Positions 9,106 to 23,484 are shown, numbered from the stretch's first letter. The stretch: 64,000 bases of DNA from Climacteris rufus (GCA_013398175.1 VZRZ01004144.1:208930-272929); one strand, 5' to 3'. Translations and numbers: made by a program. Notes: generated by a model from the letters alone, not told the origin.

Positions 9106-12100
9106 AATCCTTTTCATTGATTCTGTGAAATATTTACTGTTTTCTGAAATGCAAAAAGAGACACAGAGCTGCAGAAAGCTTGATATGTGTGATAGGAAGG
9201 CAAGGTCAAAAACTCCCTCTGTAGAGGCCTGGGACTGTGCTGGAAAGACAGAGCAGGTCATCTTCTCCCTTACAAATTCCTTCCAGATTCATTAAAGAGA
9301 GTGTTTACAGTGTCTATTCCACCACTGATGAACAATTTTGCTCTGTTTGTTTCACAAAGAGACACTTAAAATCTTGCTCATATTTTTTTAATCATTCCAA
9401 TTGCCAGCCTCTGAGTGTGCCCTTGGTATTATCCAGCAGTGACTGAATGATTCCTCTTTGCTGTGAAGGTGACCTGCAATGCAAAACAGTTTTCCCCATC
9501 CTGCTTCTTTATAATGTATAAAGAAACCAGAATTATTATTAATTCATTTTGTTTTTCCAATGCCTTTTTTCCTGCTCCATTGTTAACCTCAGAACCGTAA
9601 GGTTATCAAGTCACAGCTGTGGGTGATGGAAGCACCAGCGTTTCTGACCTTGCTGGTGATGTAGTCAGTCTTGCACAAACAGGAGCACAGGGCTTTGATG
9701 CAGGTCTATCTTCAACCTCAAGAGCTCCCAGCAAATACCCTGTAACAATGGGTAGGTCTAGAAAAGAAGCCCAGAAGCCAGGACAGCAATATACAATGTA
9801 AAGGGAAGAGAGACATACATTGTCAATATCTAGGGCTCCCGGCATTAAAAAAATGTTGATAAGCACTGACTGTATGAATGGATCACACTGAGAGCACCAA
9901 AACTTTGCTCGTGCTGTTCACAGGAGTAACAGGGAGCACATCCAATCAACTGTGACTGCAGCCAAAGCAGGGGCCCTTCCATCTCCGGGGGAGACGAGTG
10001 TCTGTGAGCCACTCACTCAGTGTCTTACCATACAAGCCAAACTTAGCCCGCAGTGAATGCCTACAGCAAGGGTTCCACTGATGAAGTCAAAATCATTTCC
10101 AAGCTCATTTGCTTGCTGCAAAACATTTTTCTTCTGTATGAAAGATCCACAGGCAGGTTTCAGTCCAAAGCAAAATCAGGGTTGAGTTGTCAAAAGAGTT
10201 CTCAGCAGTCTCAAGCCTGGCAGAAGTCCCGTTCATCTCAACAGGGCTGGGATTTCACCCTCTGGCTGCAATGGAGTTATGCCAGCAGAGACATTGGTCC
10301 AAACTCCCTATTTCTGTCAGTTGCTCAGTATTCAGTGCTACTGGAGTCTCAAAGTAGATCTTCCCACAAGAAATCTGCCAGCAAGAGCAAAAGCTAATGT
10401 GTAATATTTTATTGTACACAGAGATTAAAAATGTACAGATGCCTGCAAATGCCACCTTTAACTAAGCCTTACTGGTCTATTACCATATGTCTGACAAGCT
10501 CCTAAATTAAACCACAGGTTCAGCTTCTTAACATTGATGACACTTTAGCTCCCTAATGGCTCATCAATGTGTGTTTAACAAGCTGGCAGCCAGTCTGGTA
10601 GTGTGGAGACCCCAGAAAACAGTAGTTTGGTGCCTTCAGCATCTCTTGAACATGCCATATTCAGCCATCCAGGTCAGTATTTCTTCAGGGAAATACAGAT
10701 GATGCCTGAGAAAACCACACAGGTTTGAGTGGAGCTTCATCCAGAAGTCAGTGGGACAGATGCAGTGGGGCATCCCCACTCTGTTGGGGTTCTGTTCCTG
10801 ACACAGGAACACAGATCCAAGCTGCCTGCAGCCCTCCTGCCTCCTGCAAGTTGCCTGAAGAGGGAAGGACTGTCAGATGTCTGATGTCAGGATTCCAGGC
10901 AGTTCTATCTACCTCTCCAGCTGTTAGCTAAGAAAGTAGTACCAGGGCACTGTAAATACCACAGGGGAAAAAAAAAAAAGAAAGGGGGCAAGCAAGCAAA
11001 CAATCAATCAGAATTTGCAGCATCCTTATTTTTTCCGGAGGAGCCACGTGCAGCACTAATGTAGCCTTTTCTTCCTGGGTTCCACATATTTTAGCAGATC
11101 ATTTCATCTGAGAACCCAGTCCTGCAAGGTGTTTTTGGAAGTTGTTCATTTCCCGCTTTTGATGAATGCCAAACACATCGGTCAGATGACTTTCATGAAA
11201 TCCCTGACATGGGGCAGTTTTAGGGCAACTTTCCTGCTCAGCTGTGAATCTGGGCTTGAACCAGAGGAATTTGGGTCTAACTTTGCCCCATACAGATGTA
11301 GAGCATAGGAACTAGTGCCTCCTCATCTTTTCCATTAGAGCTCTAAAAGACAAGTCTCAAAGCCCACTACCACTCACAAAGGCTGTTTCTTGGATCTATT
11401 ATTAGCAAAACCCAGACCCCTCAGCCTTGCACCTTCATCCAAGTGATCTTTAGTTAAAAGATTTAACTAGTACAGATGGTGGGATTAGCACTTTCCCACT
11501 GTAGCTGTGCCAGAGTAACCCTCACTGTTCACAGGGACTCCAGTCACAGTCACCTAAACCAGTTCAGTAACTGCTGCTTACACAGGGAAAATAGATACCA
11601 GCTTTATGCCAACAAAAATGTGGAGTGATCCCTTAAACTGCCCCGCAGCCACAGCTGGTTGGCTCATAAAGAGACAAACACTTCAAGTCAGAGGATGAGG
11701 GCAATTTCAGTGGGACACTGGGCTCTGCACAGACCTCTGCCTTCTCCAGTGAGCTCAGTCACTTGTTTCATGCATGTGGGGCTCACACAGGGCAGTCGGC
11801 ACTGGGGAATTGTCTGAAGTGGCTCAGAAACCCTGCAAATACCAGCAAGGCAAGCCCTTTCCTATCAGTTTTAGCAAGGGGAGGCAAAATTTCAAAAGGC
11901 TTTGCAGATCCCTTCTTCTTTTGCCAGCCCTGTCTCTGCTAGGAGTGATACCTGCAGTCCATGAGTTTGTCCCATGGCACCCCTGTGGCAGCAGCACATT
12001 CCCTTGGAGATGAGAAGGATCTCATAACTCCTTCCACCTCAGGAAGGCTTTTGCTTCTCACCTCCTCTCCAGTGCCTGGGGCAGGTATGCAGACACATCG

Positions 12101-15100
12101 CATCACCCTGTCTGCCGCCTGGCTCCAGAGCCTAATGGGCTGGAAGTTCAGCCTTGTTCTTGCATCATCTAATGCTGACCTTCAAAAGAAAAATAGGGGA
12201 TTTATGTCCAGGAAGGAGGCTTTGAAAATTTAATTTGGTTTGGATTTACTTTTTGAGATAGGGATTTTTGCTTCTTTTTGGTATTCTTTTAAATTTTTCT
12301 TTCTTTTTTTTTTTTTTATCCTGTAACAGTGTCTGCTCTTTCCTGAAAATTTGGGTGGTCTGGTGGTCTGAACAATACCTTTCTACCTTTCTCAAATTTT
12401 AATAAGCAATAAGGTGTGTTAAAGAGGGAAAATACCTGACCTTCCCACAGATGTATTCCCTAGGCAGAGGAACCACTTTGTTCGTCCAGAGAAGGTCAGC
12501 AGTGGGGACGCTGTGACGCCCACACTGCCCAAGGCTCTTACCGGCCCTCCTCCCTGGCCTCCCAGCAGTGCTCTGTGGGTGATGGCTGCATTCCTGTTAG
12601 GCAGAGAGCGTGCCTGCCCTTTCCCTAGCAAGGCAGAAGCAGCTACAACACCTGGTGGAAAAAGGGGGGTGCGGTGCTGGGATGAGTAACTGTGGGAATA
12701 TCAGCCCTGCCCTCGGTGCTGTGCAAACAAGGCAGCTGTGCTGGGATGTGGCTCGTGGCTGACAGGCACCAGGCACGGAGCAAGTTCCTATCTGCAGAAG
12801 AGCATGTAGACACAGCCTCGCTTGTTTAGCTCTGTGTTAACAGTGAAAAACAAATCCTAAGTGGACTAAACAAATCTCATCGTGGCAAAGTGCTTCATCA
12901 ATTACTAATTCAGCCTCTGGCAGACTAATAAGGAGTAAAGCTGTTTACCTCAGAGTATGACACATTTTTCTTTCTTGCATTCTCCCTGTGGCACCTGTAG
13001 ATAGATTCTGCTGTGCAAAGCTTTGTGTCAGTGACTAATGAGTAAGGGTTGCTGCAGATTTCTATAAGCTGCATATTATCAGTGCTATTTAAGACATTAG
13101 GAAAGGACCTAAGAATCATCCACCTGAGCCAAAAAGGGTCAGGAGATAAAAAAAATGTTCTTTCAGAACAGCAAACCTGGTGATGCAGCACAATTCAAGT
13201 GCCACTGGCAACAAGAAGAGGGTTTGTACCACAGCTTTTGCATTTTCACTTCAATTTTCTGACCGTATATAACAACAACATTCCTGACTGGAGGGATAAC
13301 AAAGGAAATTGTTCCTTCTGAAAGCCGTGAATATATGTGAAATAAAATGTGTACTCCAAGTGGTTCTTTGGAATGAGCACCTCTGGGAAGGTACTCTTTG
13401 AAGCCAAGTTGTAGTTTGGGATATTTTAAAAGAGGCATTAAAAAGCCTTACTCACAGTGATAATATGTTTGTAAGAAGCATTTTATTGCATCCTCTGTTG
13501 TTGCCTCGTGTTGTGTGAGGGTGCGGGAGGGAATGGTAAATTAAACAGAGTACAGTGAAAGCTACCTACCTCTTGGACTTGCTGATAACAGACAGTTCAG
13601 GAACATGGGTTCCCAGATATTCCTGAATAATCCAGGCAGGGCAGTGCAGAATAGGACCATGCAGCCAGTAAGCTACTGGGAAACAGGCGTTGCACATTGA
13701 ATTCAGACACAACCGAAAGGCATGTGCTCAGGAGGGGCAGCAAGGCTGAGTGACACACAGGGACAGACAGAGCCAGTGTGGGCATTGCACACACAGGGAC
13801 AGAGCCAGCCAGCTCCTCAAGATCCCACAGCAACCCTGGGCACAAAGCTGTGCAACAGGCTCTCGGGTTCCCAGCACACGTCAGCAGCCTCAGAGCAGCT
13901 GGGTGAACATTCCCGCCTGGCATCCTACACCCACCCGCAGGTTAACCTTTAGAGGCCTCCAAGAAGGCACTGCCAGTGGAGTAGGCACCAGGTGCTCAAA
14001 GGGGATTTTACCCACACAAAACAATCTGTATCCATTGTCTCAGTGAATGTAACTTGAATTTAGTAACGAGAAGTGTGATTCCTTGCTGGCACTGCTGGGG
14101 AAATGGTTATCCCAAGGCATCAGATGTTGCTTTTATTTGCAGGGATTTGCCAACTGGTTGCAATTTCACTGTTGTAAAACTACTACTACCATGAAATAAC
14201 TATTGCTTCTGTTCTGCTGGGTCTCCTTGACCAGTAAAAGGCTTTAATAACAGTAAAATATAAGGTAATGTTTTCATGTTGTATAGCAAGCCACTCCATT
14301 CCCTTCCTGTTACTTTTAAATATATACGAAGGAGACCTAAAGATTCAGTTCTTGTATGGATTAATTTTTTGTGTGTTTTTAACCATGAAGACACTGGTAC
14401 TGCCAAGAATACTTCTTGCTGAGATTATAATTTAAAGCTTTTCTAAGAGTCTGATATTGCCTGCACAGTGGTATTAGATAATAAGATGTATTTTCTGCAA
14501 AGAAGTAATTAATTATTGCAATTAAGCTTAACAAGCAAACATAAATAAAGCTTTATGGAGCCAGAAGAACAAAACTCAAGGTCATTCAGTTTGAAGTTGT
14601 ATTAACTATTGATGCCATGGTTTCATTAAATTCTCTAGGCAAGCCAGACAATACTGAAATCTTAGCAAACAAGATAATTATTTAGTATTACAGATATTTT
14701 ATTACTGCTGAAACGAATATTATCTTTTACCTGTTTAACATCTTTCATAGATGCTTCCACAGGAGACACATCATCTGCTCGTTGTCATTTAGTCATCTGT
14801 CTATCTCTTATAACTGAGCTTCAGCTGCTATGCTGCAGAATTGAGAGACATCAACACCTCGATAACATGCTTCAGTAACTGCCTAAGTTATATCCTGATC
14901 CTCATCAGATGCCACATAAAAGAAGATACATAGTGACACACATCATGAATATTTTTGTACAGGTTTTCCATATTCAGGCTCATTTTTATGTTGTGTTATA
15001 GCGAGAGTTTTTAAAAAGTTCCTATAAGGCAGGCTTTAACCAGATGTTAATTTCAGAAGCTTGACAGCACCTTTCTGGTTTTGAAAGCCAGCCCTATACT

Positions 15101-18100
15101 GGAACTGTAATGAAACTCTGCAATGTACACTTTATATTAAGAAACCTCCCCATGGCATTTGTCAGCTGAGCTACAAAGGTGAAATCATGGCCAGAGATGT
15201 GCATCTGACCATCCCTGTACCTCTGCAATGCCCAGGGGCCATGGAACAATACCCACATCACATTACTGAGATTGAGGGGTTTGTTTAGCCTGTCAGAAAC
15301 CTTCTCAGCACAGGTTCTGCCACGGATGTTCACCCCCAGGAAACCCAGCTGAATTCCCTGCAGTTTCCCTCAGCCTTCTTTGAAGCCTGCAGAGCAAGGG
15401 AGCGCCCTCCTGATGCAGGGCCTCTCTGCACGCCTCTGGAACCACAGCGTCATTTCCCTCCCTGCTGTTTAATTTTCCAAAGTGCATCTGTGCCAACACA
15501 ACTGGGTTTCTTTTCCAGCCAGATAAGAAGAAATGGCTTTTCCTAGTGCAGTATGTTCATTTCCCTTGAGTTAAGAACTGTGACTTTTACATACATTTAT
15601 CCAAATAAATGTTGCTATATTTCTGAATAGGAATATCAGTAAATCCTGAAGAAGATTAAAAAACCCAGCCAACCACTATTGTATTAGCCATTCCAGGTTC
15701 TTTCTCTTAACTTTTTATCCTTCACCTCTACATTCACTGGGTCAGGTGGTCACTACGCCAGAAAACACACATCTCAGCTTTGCAGCTTTCCTTAATTAGC
15801 AGGAAGGCTGAGCAACACATAATTAGCAATGAGTGTTGTCTGTTTCCAGCCAAATGATGCACCTGTGGAGGGTGCAGGGAATTCACGTGGAGCATATGAA
15901 ACACAAGCCACTCCATGCTGGCATTATGACCATGCGGTCTCTTCCTGGGAGAACTCATCAGGTTACCCAACACCTCAGCAGAGAGGTGTAAGGCACTCAA
16001 AGCCTGATTTTGATAGCCACCCTCTAATTTCATGGGCTGGATTTGGCATGGAGGTACCTGGTGTGCAAATCACAGACCAAGTTAAGGGCTGTGTAAGAGG
16101 CTTCAGGCTTTGTGTCAACCATCACTCCCCTCATCCCAGAAGCAAAGTCATAACACTGACAGGAACCCCATCCCTAAAGGTGTATCCAGCAACTAAAATC
16201 AACAGTGGTGGCTGGTGCAAAACCCTTGCTCTCTTTAATTTCAAGACCTAAGAGTGAGAAATACTAATTTTTAACAAAGCACAAGTAAAGATATGGCAAA
16301 ACAAAACAGTTTTGGGCTCAGGACAATTTAATCAAACTGCTTCATTTGTCAAATGGAATAAAAACAACCCAAAACAGTTGTGTTTGTTCAGCTTGGCATT
16401 AACAGGTACGTACCCAAGCTGCCAGAGTACTTCATAGGAACTACAGTTAAATTCTCTCATGGCCCTGTTCTCCTACATGGATCATGTTCCCCCATTTAAT
16501 TTTTCATCCCACTGTCCTCCCCCACTAGTGACAGGGCCTCACGTGGTTTCCTTGGCTGTGACACAGCACAGGAGTTGCTGCCCTGCTGGAATTCTCGGCC
16601 ACAGAGGAGAATCGAGAACACAGGGTATCCAAGCCACCAGTTCCCATGGACACTGCTGCTGCTCAGGCAGGGGACTTCTCTTGCTAGCTGACCTGGCAAA
16701 CACAGCCTCAGCATTGCAAAGCCATGATCTTTGTCAGAAAGGAAAATCTATCTTTGTCTATCTTTGTCCCTCCCCTGGCGGAGAAATAAATGTCAAAGTA
16801 CCAGAATTCTCCATGGGACAAAATGTGTTGTTACCAATTCTCCTGTCACAAACCCAGAGCTGCTGTCCAGAGAAGGTCAGCAGTGGGTGAAGGCTGCCCT
16901 GCATGTGCCCTGCCAGCAGGGAAAGGGACAGGCATCAGCAACGACCAGGAAAGTGAGGGAAAAACAAAATACCCAAACACAATCTGACACTGAATGCCAG
17001 AACACCATCAGCATAGCTTTCCTGGGCTTCCTTAACAGGCCTGAGAATTTTGCAGAAATGCTGCCAGCCTGTGCACTGCACTTCAGTGCCCCCAGGACTG
17101 CATGTCCCCCACTACACAGCTGTGCTGGCCCAGCACACACCTGAAGCCAGCAAACAAAGCGTTCATTCTGCTCAGGGGGGTATCGCTCATTTGAAGAATC
17201 AGTCACTAGACACCAGGTAGTTTCCACAGCTGGTAATTAAACCGATTTGGACATCCAAAGGGCAGCTCTCTTGCCAAAGTGCAGCAGCTCCTGGCAGCCA
17301 GCCTTCCCAGCTCTCCTGCATCCTGTCGTTGCCATAGCAGCACGCAGGATGTGCACCTCAGTGCTTACTAGGCTCCAAGAAGCATTTCCCATGTGAATTG
17401 GGCTGCACAATCACAGGCACATAACTGTTAAGCCATCATGGTATGAAAATTAACAGTGGCCACAATTACCCAAAACTTGAAAAGCTGGAAGAGCACTCAT
17501 CTTCTTTGTGCATTAGCTGTCCCCATTTAAGGCTTTATCTCTTGACTTGCAAAACACTCCAATAAGCAGTGTCTGCTACATGGGGACAGCAGGTAAACAG
17601 ACATCCTTTTTGTTTGATAAAGGAGCCCTCCTCCCTTTCCTTTCCTTTCCTGTTACTGTATTTCCTTTAATATTTACCCCACATGCAGTGTTTATTCTGC
17701 AGATAGAAAGGAAATTCATCTGCCATGGCTGTGCTAGCAAGCCCTTGGAATTGCCAGCAGCAAATGTAAACTCCAGTGTGACCTCCTGGGCTTGAAAAGC
17801 CTGTTGCACTCAATCTGCTCTGCTGTTTTAGTTTTTTAGGATTCCACAGATGCCAAAAGTAATCTTAGTTTACATTAAGTACAGGCAGGCCAAAGACACT
17901 CCACCGAAGTCAAGAGAACTACTTGCACGAGTAGGGCCTACTCACAGAGACACGATTACTGGTAGAAATAGGGATTAAAAAACTGAAGCCATCAGACTGT
18001 AAGTCTCTCTTTTCCTGTGTCAGGTCTTGATTATGTGAACTGGCCATTGGAGCTGAAAGACTCCCAGGATGACGTTGCCTGGAGATCACAGCCCCACCTA

Positions 18101-19513
18101 CATTCCCCCGAGGTTAGGCTTGGAGCTTTTGAAGTTTTTGTCATTTTGGAGGACAGCCAAGCCCAATTACACAGATGCTGCTCAAAATGTCTTCATACTC
18201 TACTATTGCAAAAGTGGCTCAGTGAACTGAGCGGTCCAGGCTCTGGCTCCCAGTAGAAGGGAGTATTAAGGAGTGAGGCAGTGACACGTAGTGACAAAGC
18301 ACATATGGCAGCAACCCTTTCAGGACCATCACAACACCCTGGACCAGGACAGAGTGTGCACTCACTGGCTGGCATGAGGGTCTTCCAAAGCACATGGGAG
18401 ATACATCCTTTGACAAGGTCACTAACAGGTGCAGAGTGACCCAGTGTGTTAATCTGAGATATGTCCAGCATAGGAGGAACACTGTGATGTTGAGTCATGC
18501 CACACAGCCTCTACTTTGGGCCAAACACTTGGCTACAGCCTGGGATGCTGCCCTGGCTCCTGCTTGTTAGGTGGGGCACAGAAAGTTTTGTCCAGACCAC
18601 AGCCTAAGAGTGTGAGACAGAGTAGCTCTGATCTCTTCCTTTCTTTCCTAATTTCAACTACAAGGAAGTCCATGGGAGTCACTTCCAGGCTCTGGAAGCC
18701 TGTCATGTGGTCCCACAGAAGTCTGCCTTTTACAATGCATCAGTCACCAGTGAACTCAGTGGTCTTCTGTATAGCAGTGGACATCAGAGCACTGATGTCT
18801 GTGATGGATGGGAGCTACCTCTGGGTAGGACTGCCTGCCTGTGCCTCGGTCCCAGTTTCTCTCTGCCCATGCACAGCTCCTAGGGAGGACCTGCAGCCCG
18901 GTAAAAACTGCTGTGCTGGCAGAAGCTGGAACCTCTGTGGGGTGAGGAGGGGCAATGAGGAAAAGATGCACGCAGGGACAAAGCTGAGAGTCTTTTCCAA
19001 GGAGACTCCAGCAACAGCAGCGTTTCAAACCCCCACGTGTGTGAAAGCCGGTATTTCAATGCCTGCAGGTTGCTAGGGACAACCAAAGATTTCTAAACTG
19101 TTGCAGAGCAGAGCCCCAGCACTCTGTGCACTGCAATAACATTTGGCAATACTGTTACTAAGAGCTCCATGTTGGAAAGCAAGAAAAGCTGTCATCACTG
19201 TTTAACTGAAGATGGATAAGGTCCAATCACTCTGAGGTGAAACCCATCCCTCAGGTAACCCCACCCATTTAAATGCTCCAATACCTGAAATCACCTCCTT
19301 AAAGACGCAGCCCCCTCAGGTGACCCACACAATGGCAGGGGCAGACTATAGTCACTAGCATAAGGAACAGGTTCTAGAGAATGACAGGGGAATTAATGGG
19401 GGGAAGGGTCTATGGAGTCAAGTTTCCCCCTGCATATAATCCTGGCTGCAGAGAAGCTGCAGGTCTGTGTAGAGACCAGCCTCTGGCTGCACACACAGCA
19501 CTGCACACCTGAC
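9106..19513. other. Long non-coding interval
   Basis: I see no gene in these 10 kb. Contents noted: a 14-base T run at 12304-12317, AT-rich sequence with homeodomain/forkhead-like motifs near 14450-14720, and moderately GC-rich stretches around 13.6-14.0, 16.5-17.2 and 18.5-19.1 kb. The longer frames in those stretches lack domains, and at least one begins with TTG rather than ATG. Confidence 0.65.
12304..12317 (+). repeat. Poly(T) run
   Basis: Fourteen T bases inside a longer T-rich tract (about 12241-12317). It could be the poly(A) tail of an old minus-strand insertion, but no element body was recognised. Confidence 0.85.
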
Positions 19514-19640
19514 CCACAGGTGGGATCTCTCCTAGCAAAGGGCCCACCACAGCACATGCCAAGGCTTGTGTTCTCTGGCTACCCCTTCCCTTGGGAAGAG
19601 GAACATCCCTCCCAGCTGGACAGAGACATAACAGGGCTGC
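19514..19640 (+). repeat. Unknown repeat, copy 1 of a direct pair
   Basis: This segment aligns with 20921-21064 in the same orientation. Both share CCACAGGTGGGATCT, GCCCACCACAGCA and CCCCTTCCCTTGGGAAGAGG, with scattered substitutions. Copy 1 lacks about 20 bases present in copy 2 after CCACAGCA. The family is unknown to me; it could be an old LTR or another low-copy interspersed repeat. Confidence 0.75.
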
Positions 19641-20920
19641 TTTTGCATGATTGCAAGCACAACAAGGACGTACATAGAGCCATGATGAGAAATTCAGGGT
19701 CAGGATGCAGAGCCTCTGAGACCCCCAGCCAGCCCACCCAGCCAGCATCTGCCACGTGCAGCATATCCTCACCTCACACAGTTTCAGGAATAAAGAAAAC
19801 ACACCCACAAGTTCTTTCTTTGGATCTATCTCATGAGCATTAACACTGTGTTATTAATGCTGTGCCTTCTGGATGCAGGGCTAATGTTACTACAGTAACA
19901 GTAGGGGAAACGAGGTAGAGCGAAATGAAGTGACCTACCAATGTCATGCAAGAGATCTGTGGTGGAGTATGGCAGACTTAGGTCTCCAGAGCCTGCTGGC
20001 AGCATTGCAGTTCCTATCAGGACCAAGATAACTATGGAATGTTACCCCCATTTTAGGATGGTGAAAATGCCTGTACAGTCTGCAGTTACAGAAACTCAGC
20101 CCCTCACAAACTCTTGCCTTAAGCACAGAAATACACTTTGATTGGCTTTAAAATGTAAACTATGATACAAAATTATGCAGAGTAGTTAATAGAAGTACAA
20201 TCCCTGGACCATTCTTTGGCTTGTCTCAGGTGCAATGTCAAGGAAAAAGATCTAGGAGTAGATTTTGTTTATCTACTCCATCTATACTCAATGCATGCCC
20301 TCCTCTCTTTCAGCAGATCTGCAAAGTGCCACCTAATTTATCTTCCCACCGACACAGGCAGAGAGAGCACACCTCCATGATTAATGGAGTTTTACACCGG
20401 AGGAATTGGTTACATTGCTGCAGACAATGAGAAATTTGATTACAACTAATACGGTATTGACACAAATGTCAATGCTCTAAGACACACAATATCATTTTGA
20501 ATCAAGGATCCCTTTCATCATTGTTATTTTTGTTTGCTTCTTCCATTTTAATAAGCTGTTGTTCTGTGTATTACCCAAATACTCCAGATTAAAACTACCT
20601 GGGGACAATTTAGTTTTTATGTAACACTTTATTAAGTAGGAGGCACCTTTAACAAAAAGGTGTTATGTGCTCACGTAGCCCTGTTATCATCTAAATACAC
20701 AATACTCCAGCTGAAAACTATGGTCAGCTGATGCCTTTACCTTAGTGATAACTAATCTGTTGTTTTTATCAAAGTCAAATATAGCAGTAAGTGGGAATAA
20801 GGGCTTTTTAATTTTTGTCTCTGGAGTATTGTACTGATCAAATCACCCAAATCTTGACCAGTCAAAAATTAAATTAAGCCTGGCAATCATATCACATAGT
20901 CAAAGAACCAAGAGTCAGAT

Positions 20921-21064
20921 CCACAGGTGGGATCTTTCCTTGCAAAGAGCCCACCACAGCATGAGCAGAGGCTGCAGCTGGCCAGGGCTTGTGTTCCCCT
21001 GGCCACCCCTTCCCTTGGGAAGAGGACCATCCTTCCTAGCCGGGCAGAGGCATAACAGAGCTAC
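20921..21064 (+). repeat. Unknown repeat, copy 2 of a direct pair
   Basis: This is the second copy of the segment at 19514-19640, 1407 bases away start to start. It keeps a block with GAGGCTGCAGCTGGCCAGG that copy 1 lacks. I saw no terminal inverted repeats or target-site duplications around either copy. The similarity does not clearly continue past 21064. Confidence 0.75.
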
Positions 21065-23415
21065 CCTGCTGGGTTGTCTGGTGGGAGCAGTGGGTCAATG
21101 AGGGGCTGAAGGGCTTTGGACTCAAATGTTTTTACTGGTTCTGGACTTTCTTGGCTAGGCTGCTGGTTTTGGACTGTGGTGCCTGACCTAGGCCTCACCT
21201 TCTACCTCCCTCCCACGCTCATCCGTTCCTCTCCATTGTGGAGGCCTCAAGGCCTAAGGAGTCTCCCTCCTGTGAAGGATGATGGCTTCAGCTGTTTTCC
21301 CTACCTGCCTTTCCATGAGATTCTCATTTCACAATGTGTTCTGATGGTGCCGCCTGCTTCTCTGGGCCTTTTTAAGCACTGCCTGCAAACCCCAGGTCCC
21401 AAATGGCTCCTAGCTTGGCTGATGGAAATGGGTCCATGAAGAAACCAGTTACCCTCACTGAGTGATCGTTAAATTTCCATATCTTCAAGAAGGAATTAGC
21501 TCAGCTTCTGGCACAAAATTTCAATAAGGACTAGAGAAATAGTCAGGGTGGCAGAAGAAGCAGAGTTCCTGGGGATGAGGGCTCTTAGTGGCACCCATGC
21601 AATCACTAAAATTCTAAAACTCAGCATGGAGGCTGCACAAGAAGTTATACCAAGCCTTGAAGCTGATGTCATTTCTATCCAGAAGCTAGAGCAGAGCAGA
21701 GGAAGAGGAGCAGGAGGCAGGGGACAAACAAGCCTTATGACCAAGTGGCAAAGTTTACTCATTGCTTTAGACTCTATGCCTCAAGAAATGAAAGCAGAGC
21801 CCAGGCAAAACAAACACAACCGAGTTTACCTGGGAAAAACCCGACTGGAAATCAGCAAAAACAAAATACTTTAAGAGCTAAAGAAATTTTTTTTTAAACT
21901 CTCCATAATTTTTATTAATATATTAGAAGTCCAAAGTCTGTAAAACCATTCATAACCACCTGAATGGAGTAAAGTATGAGATTAAAAAAGCACTGTGGGA
22001 CAAATAAATAATCTCCTTGTCTCTGTACTTCTGCAGGATGCAATAGGATGGCATCTGCATCCAGCCTCCTTGGAGCAATGGACTGAGGTACTGTCCAAAG
22101 GGGGTGTGATAGGAGGAGACACAAGCTCAAAATTATAAATAAAACAGAAAAAATCCTCCCACAGGACACTGAAATGATATTTCTGCTGCTCATGCTACCA
22201 GTATCAACTCTGTCTCAACAGTATCAACAACCATCTGCTTTTCTCCTTCGGACATTATGGCCTTTGACTTGTTTCCTCTGATAAACATTACAACTTCTGC
22301 CCTCCAATTACTTAGGTGGCCATTTCGTTCTTCCTCAAGACCTAGAAATTCTCACAACCTGGTGTTATTGTGGGTTTACTGTTTACTGGCAACACCATAT
22401 TTTAAATCCAAAATGAAGGAATTGAGTCACAAAGAACGATTTGATACTACCTTCAGGCCTGGGAGGGAGCCAGTTCTATAAATCAAGAATACAGTGCAAC
22501 AGAATATATAAAAAAAGGCTTATTCTGAGTCTGCCCAGGTGCTCTCCAGCCAGGGAAAGTCACAGAACAGCTCTGCTCTTTACCAACTCCTAAGGATTTC
22601 CATATAATACTCCAACTCCCAGAACATGAAAAGGGAGACAACAAAGATCACTACACAAATGGCTGGTCATTAGTTCAATCTATCAAACAACCAGAGACAA
22701 GAACTAAAATTACAGTGAATATAAAAATTGCATGGAAATGCCATCCATTTCACACCGCAGGCTATGAAACAGGCAACAGCTGTGACAAGGAAAAATATTC
22801 CCTTGCTCCTCACTGGAGATTTAGTTAGACAAGAACCTGCTTGGTGAAGGTAAAGCCAGTCCTGCCCTGGGGCAAAGGGTAGCCTAAATGACTTAGAAAA
22901 TGTTATCCAAACCCCTTTTGCTACAGTCATGCCTGTGCAACACACTGCAGCACTGACTGTCCAGAAGTCTGTGTCTGCTGGCAGATGAGATCACGGTTAC
23001 TACAGTAACCACGGTGGTTTTCTTTTCTAAGGGAGAGACAGAGGAGGTTTTTCTCCTCAAACTGTAAGTATGCTCAACTCACATGCTTAAAAGCCTGCTG
23101 CTGCCAGGCTCTTCAGACTAGGCCTGAACCAGACAGTAACAGCAATGTTTGGTCCGTGTGTGGGCACTGGTAGCATCCTCAGTACAGAGCTACAGAGGTG
23201 AGCACTGCTCTCCCAAGAACTTTGGAAAAAAATAATAAAATGAAAAACAAAGGTCCCCACAAATCTCCTTCCTTCAGATTTTAAACCTCCAGTTTTTAAT
23301 ATGGGCAAGTTAAAACCTAACTGAAATAGGTACAGAGGCAGAGAACCATGATAACCCAGTGCATTAAGGGTTCTCATTGGCAGGAGAAGTTTGGAGTGAG
23401 AAATTAATTAGAAAA

Positions 23416-23484
23416 AGTTACTTTTTCTAGTTACTTTTGTCTAGTTACTTTTTCTAGTTACTTTTGTCTAGTTACTTTTTCTAG
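23416..23484 (+). repeat. Minisatellite, alternating 13- and 14-bp units
   Basis: Near-perfect tandem array of AGTTACTTTTTCT and AGTTACTTTTGTCT, about five units in all. The alternation gives a higher-order unit of 27 bp. The near identity suggests recent slippage or expansion. Confidence 0.93.

Noticed and set aside
18516..19076. 186-codon plus-strand frame
   Set aside because: It starts with TTG, has no domain, and competes with several frames on the other strand in a moderately GC-rich patch.
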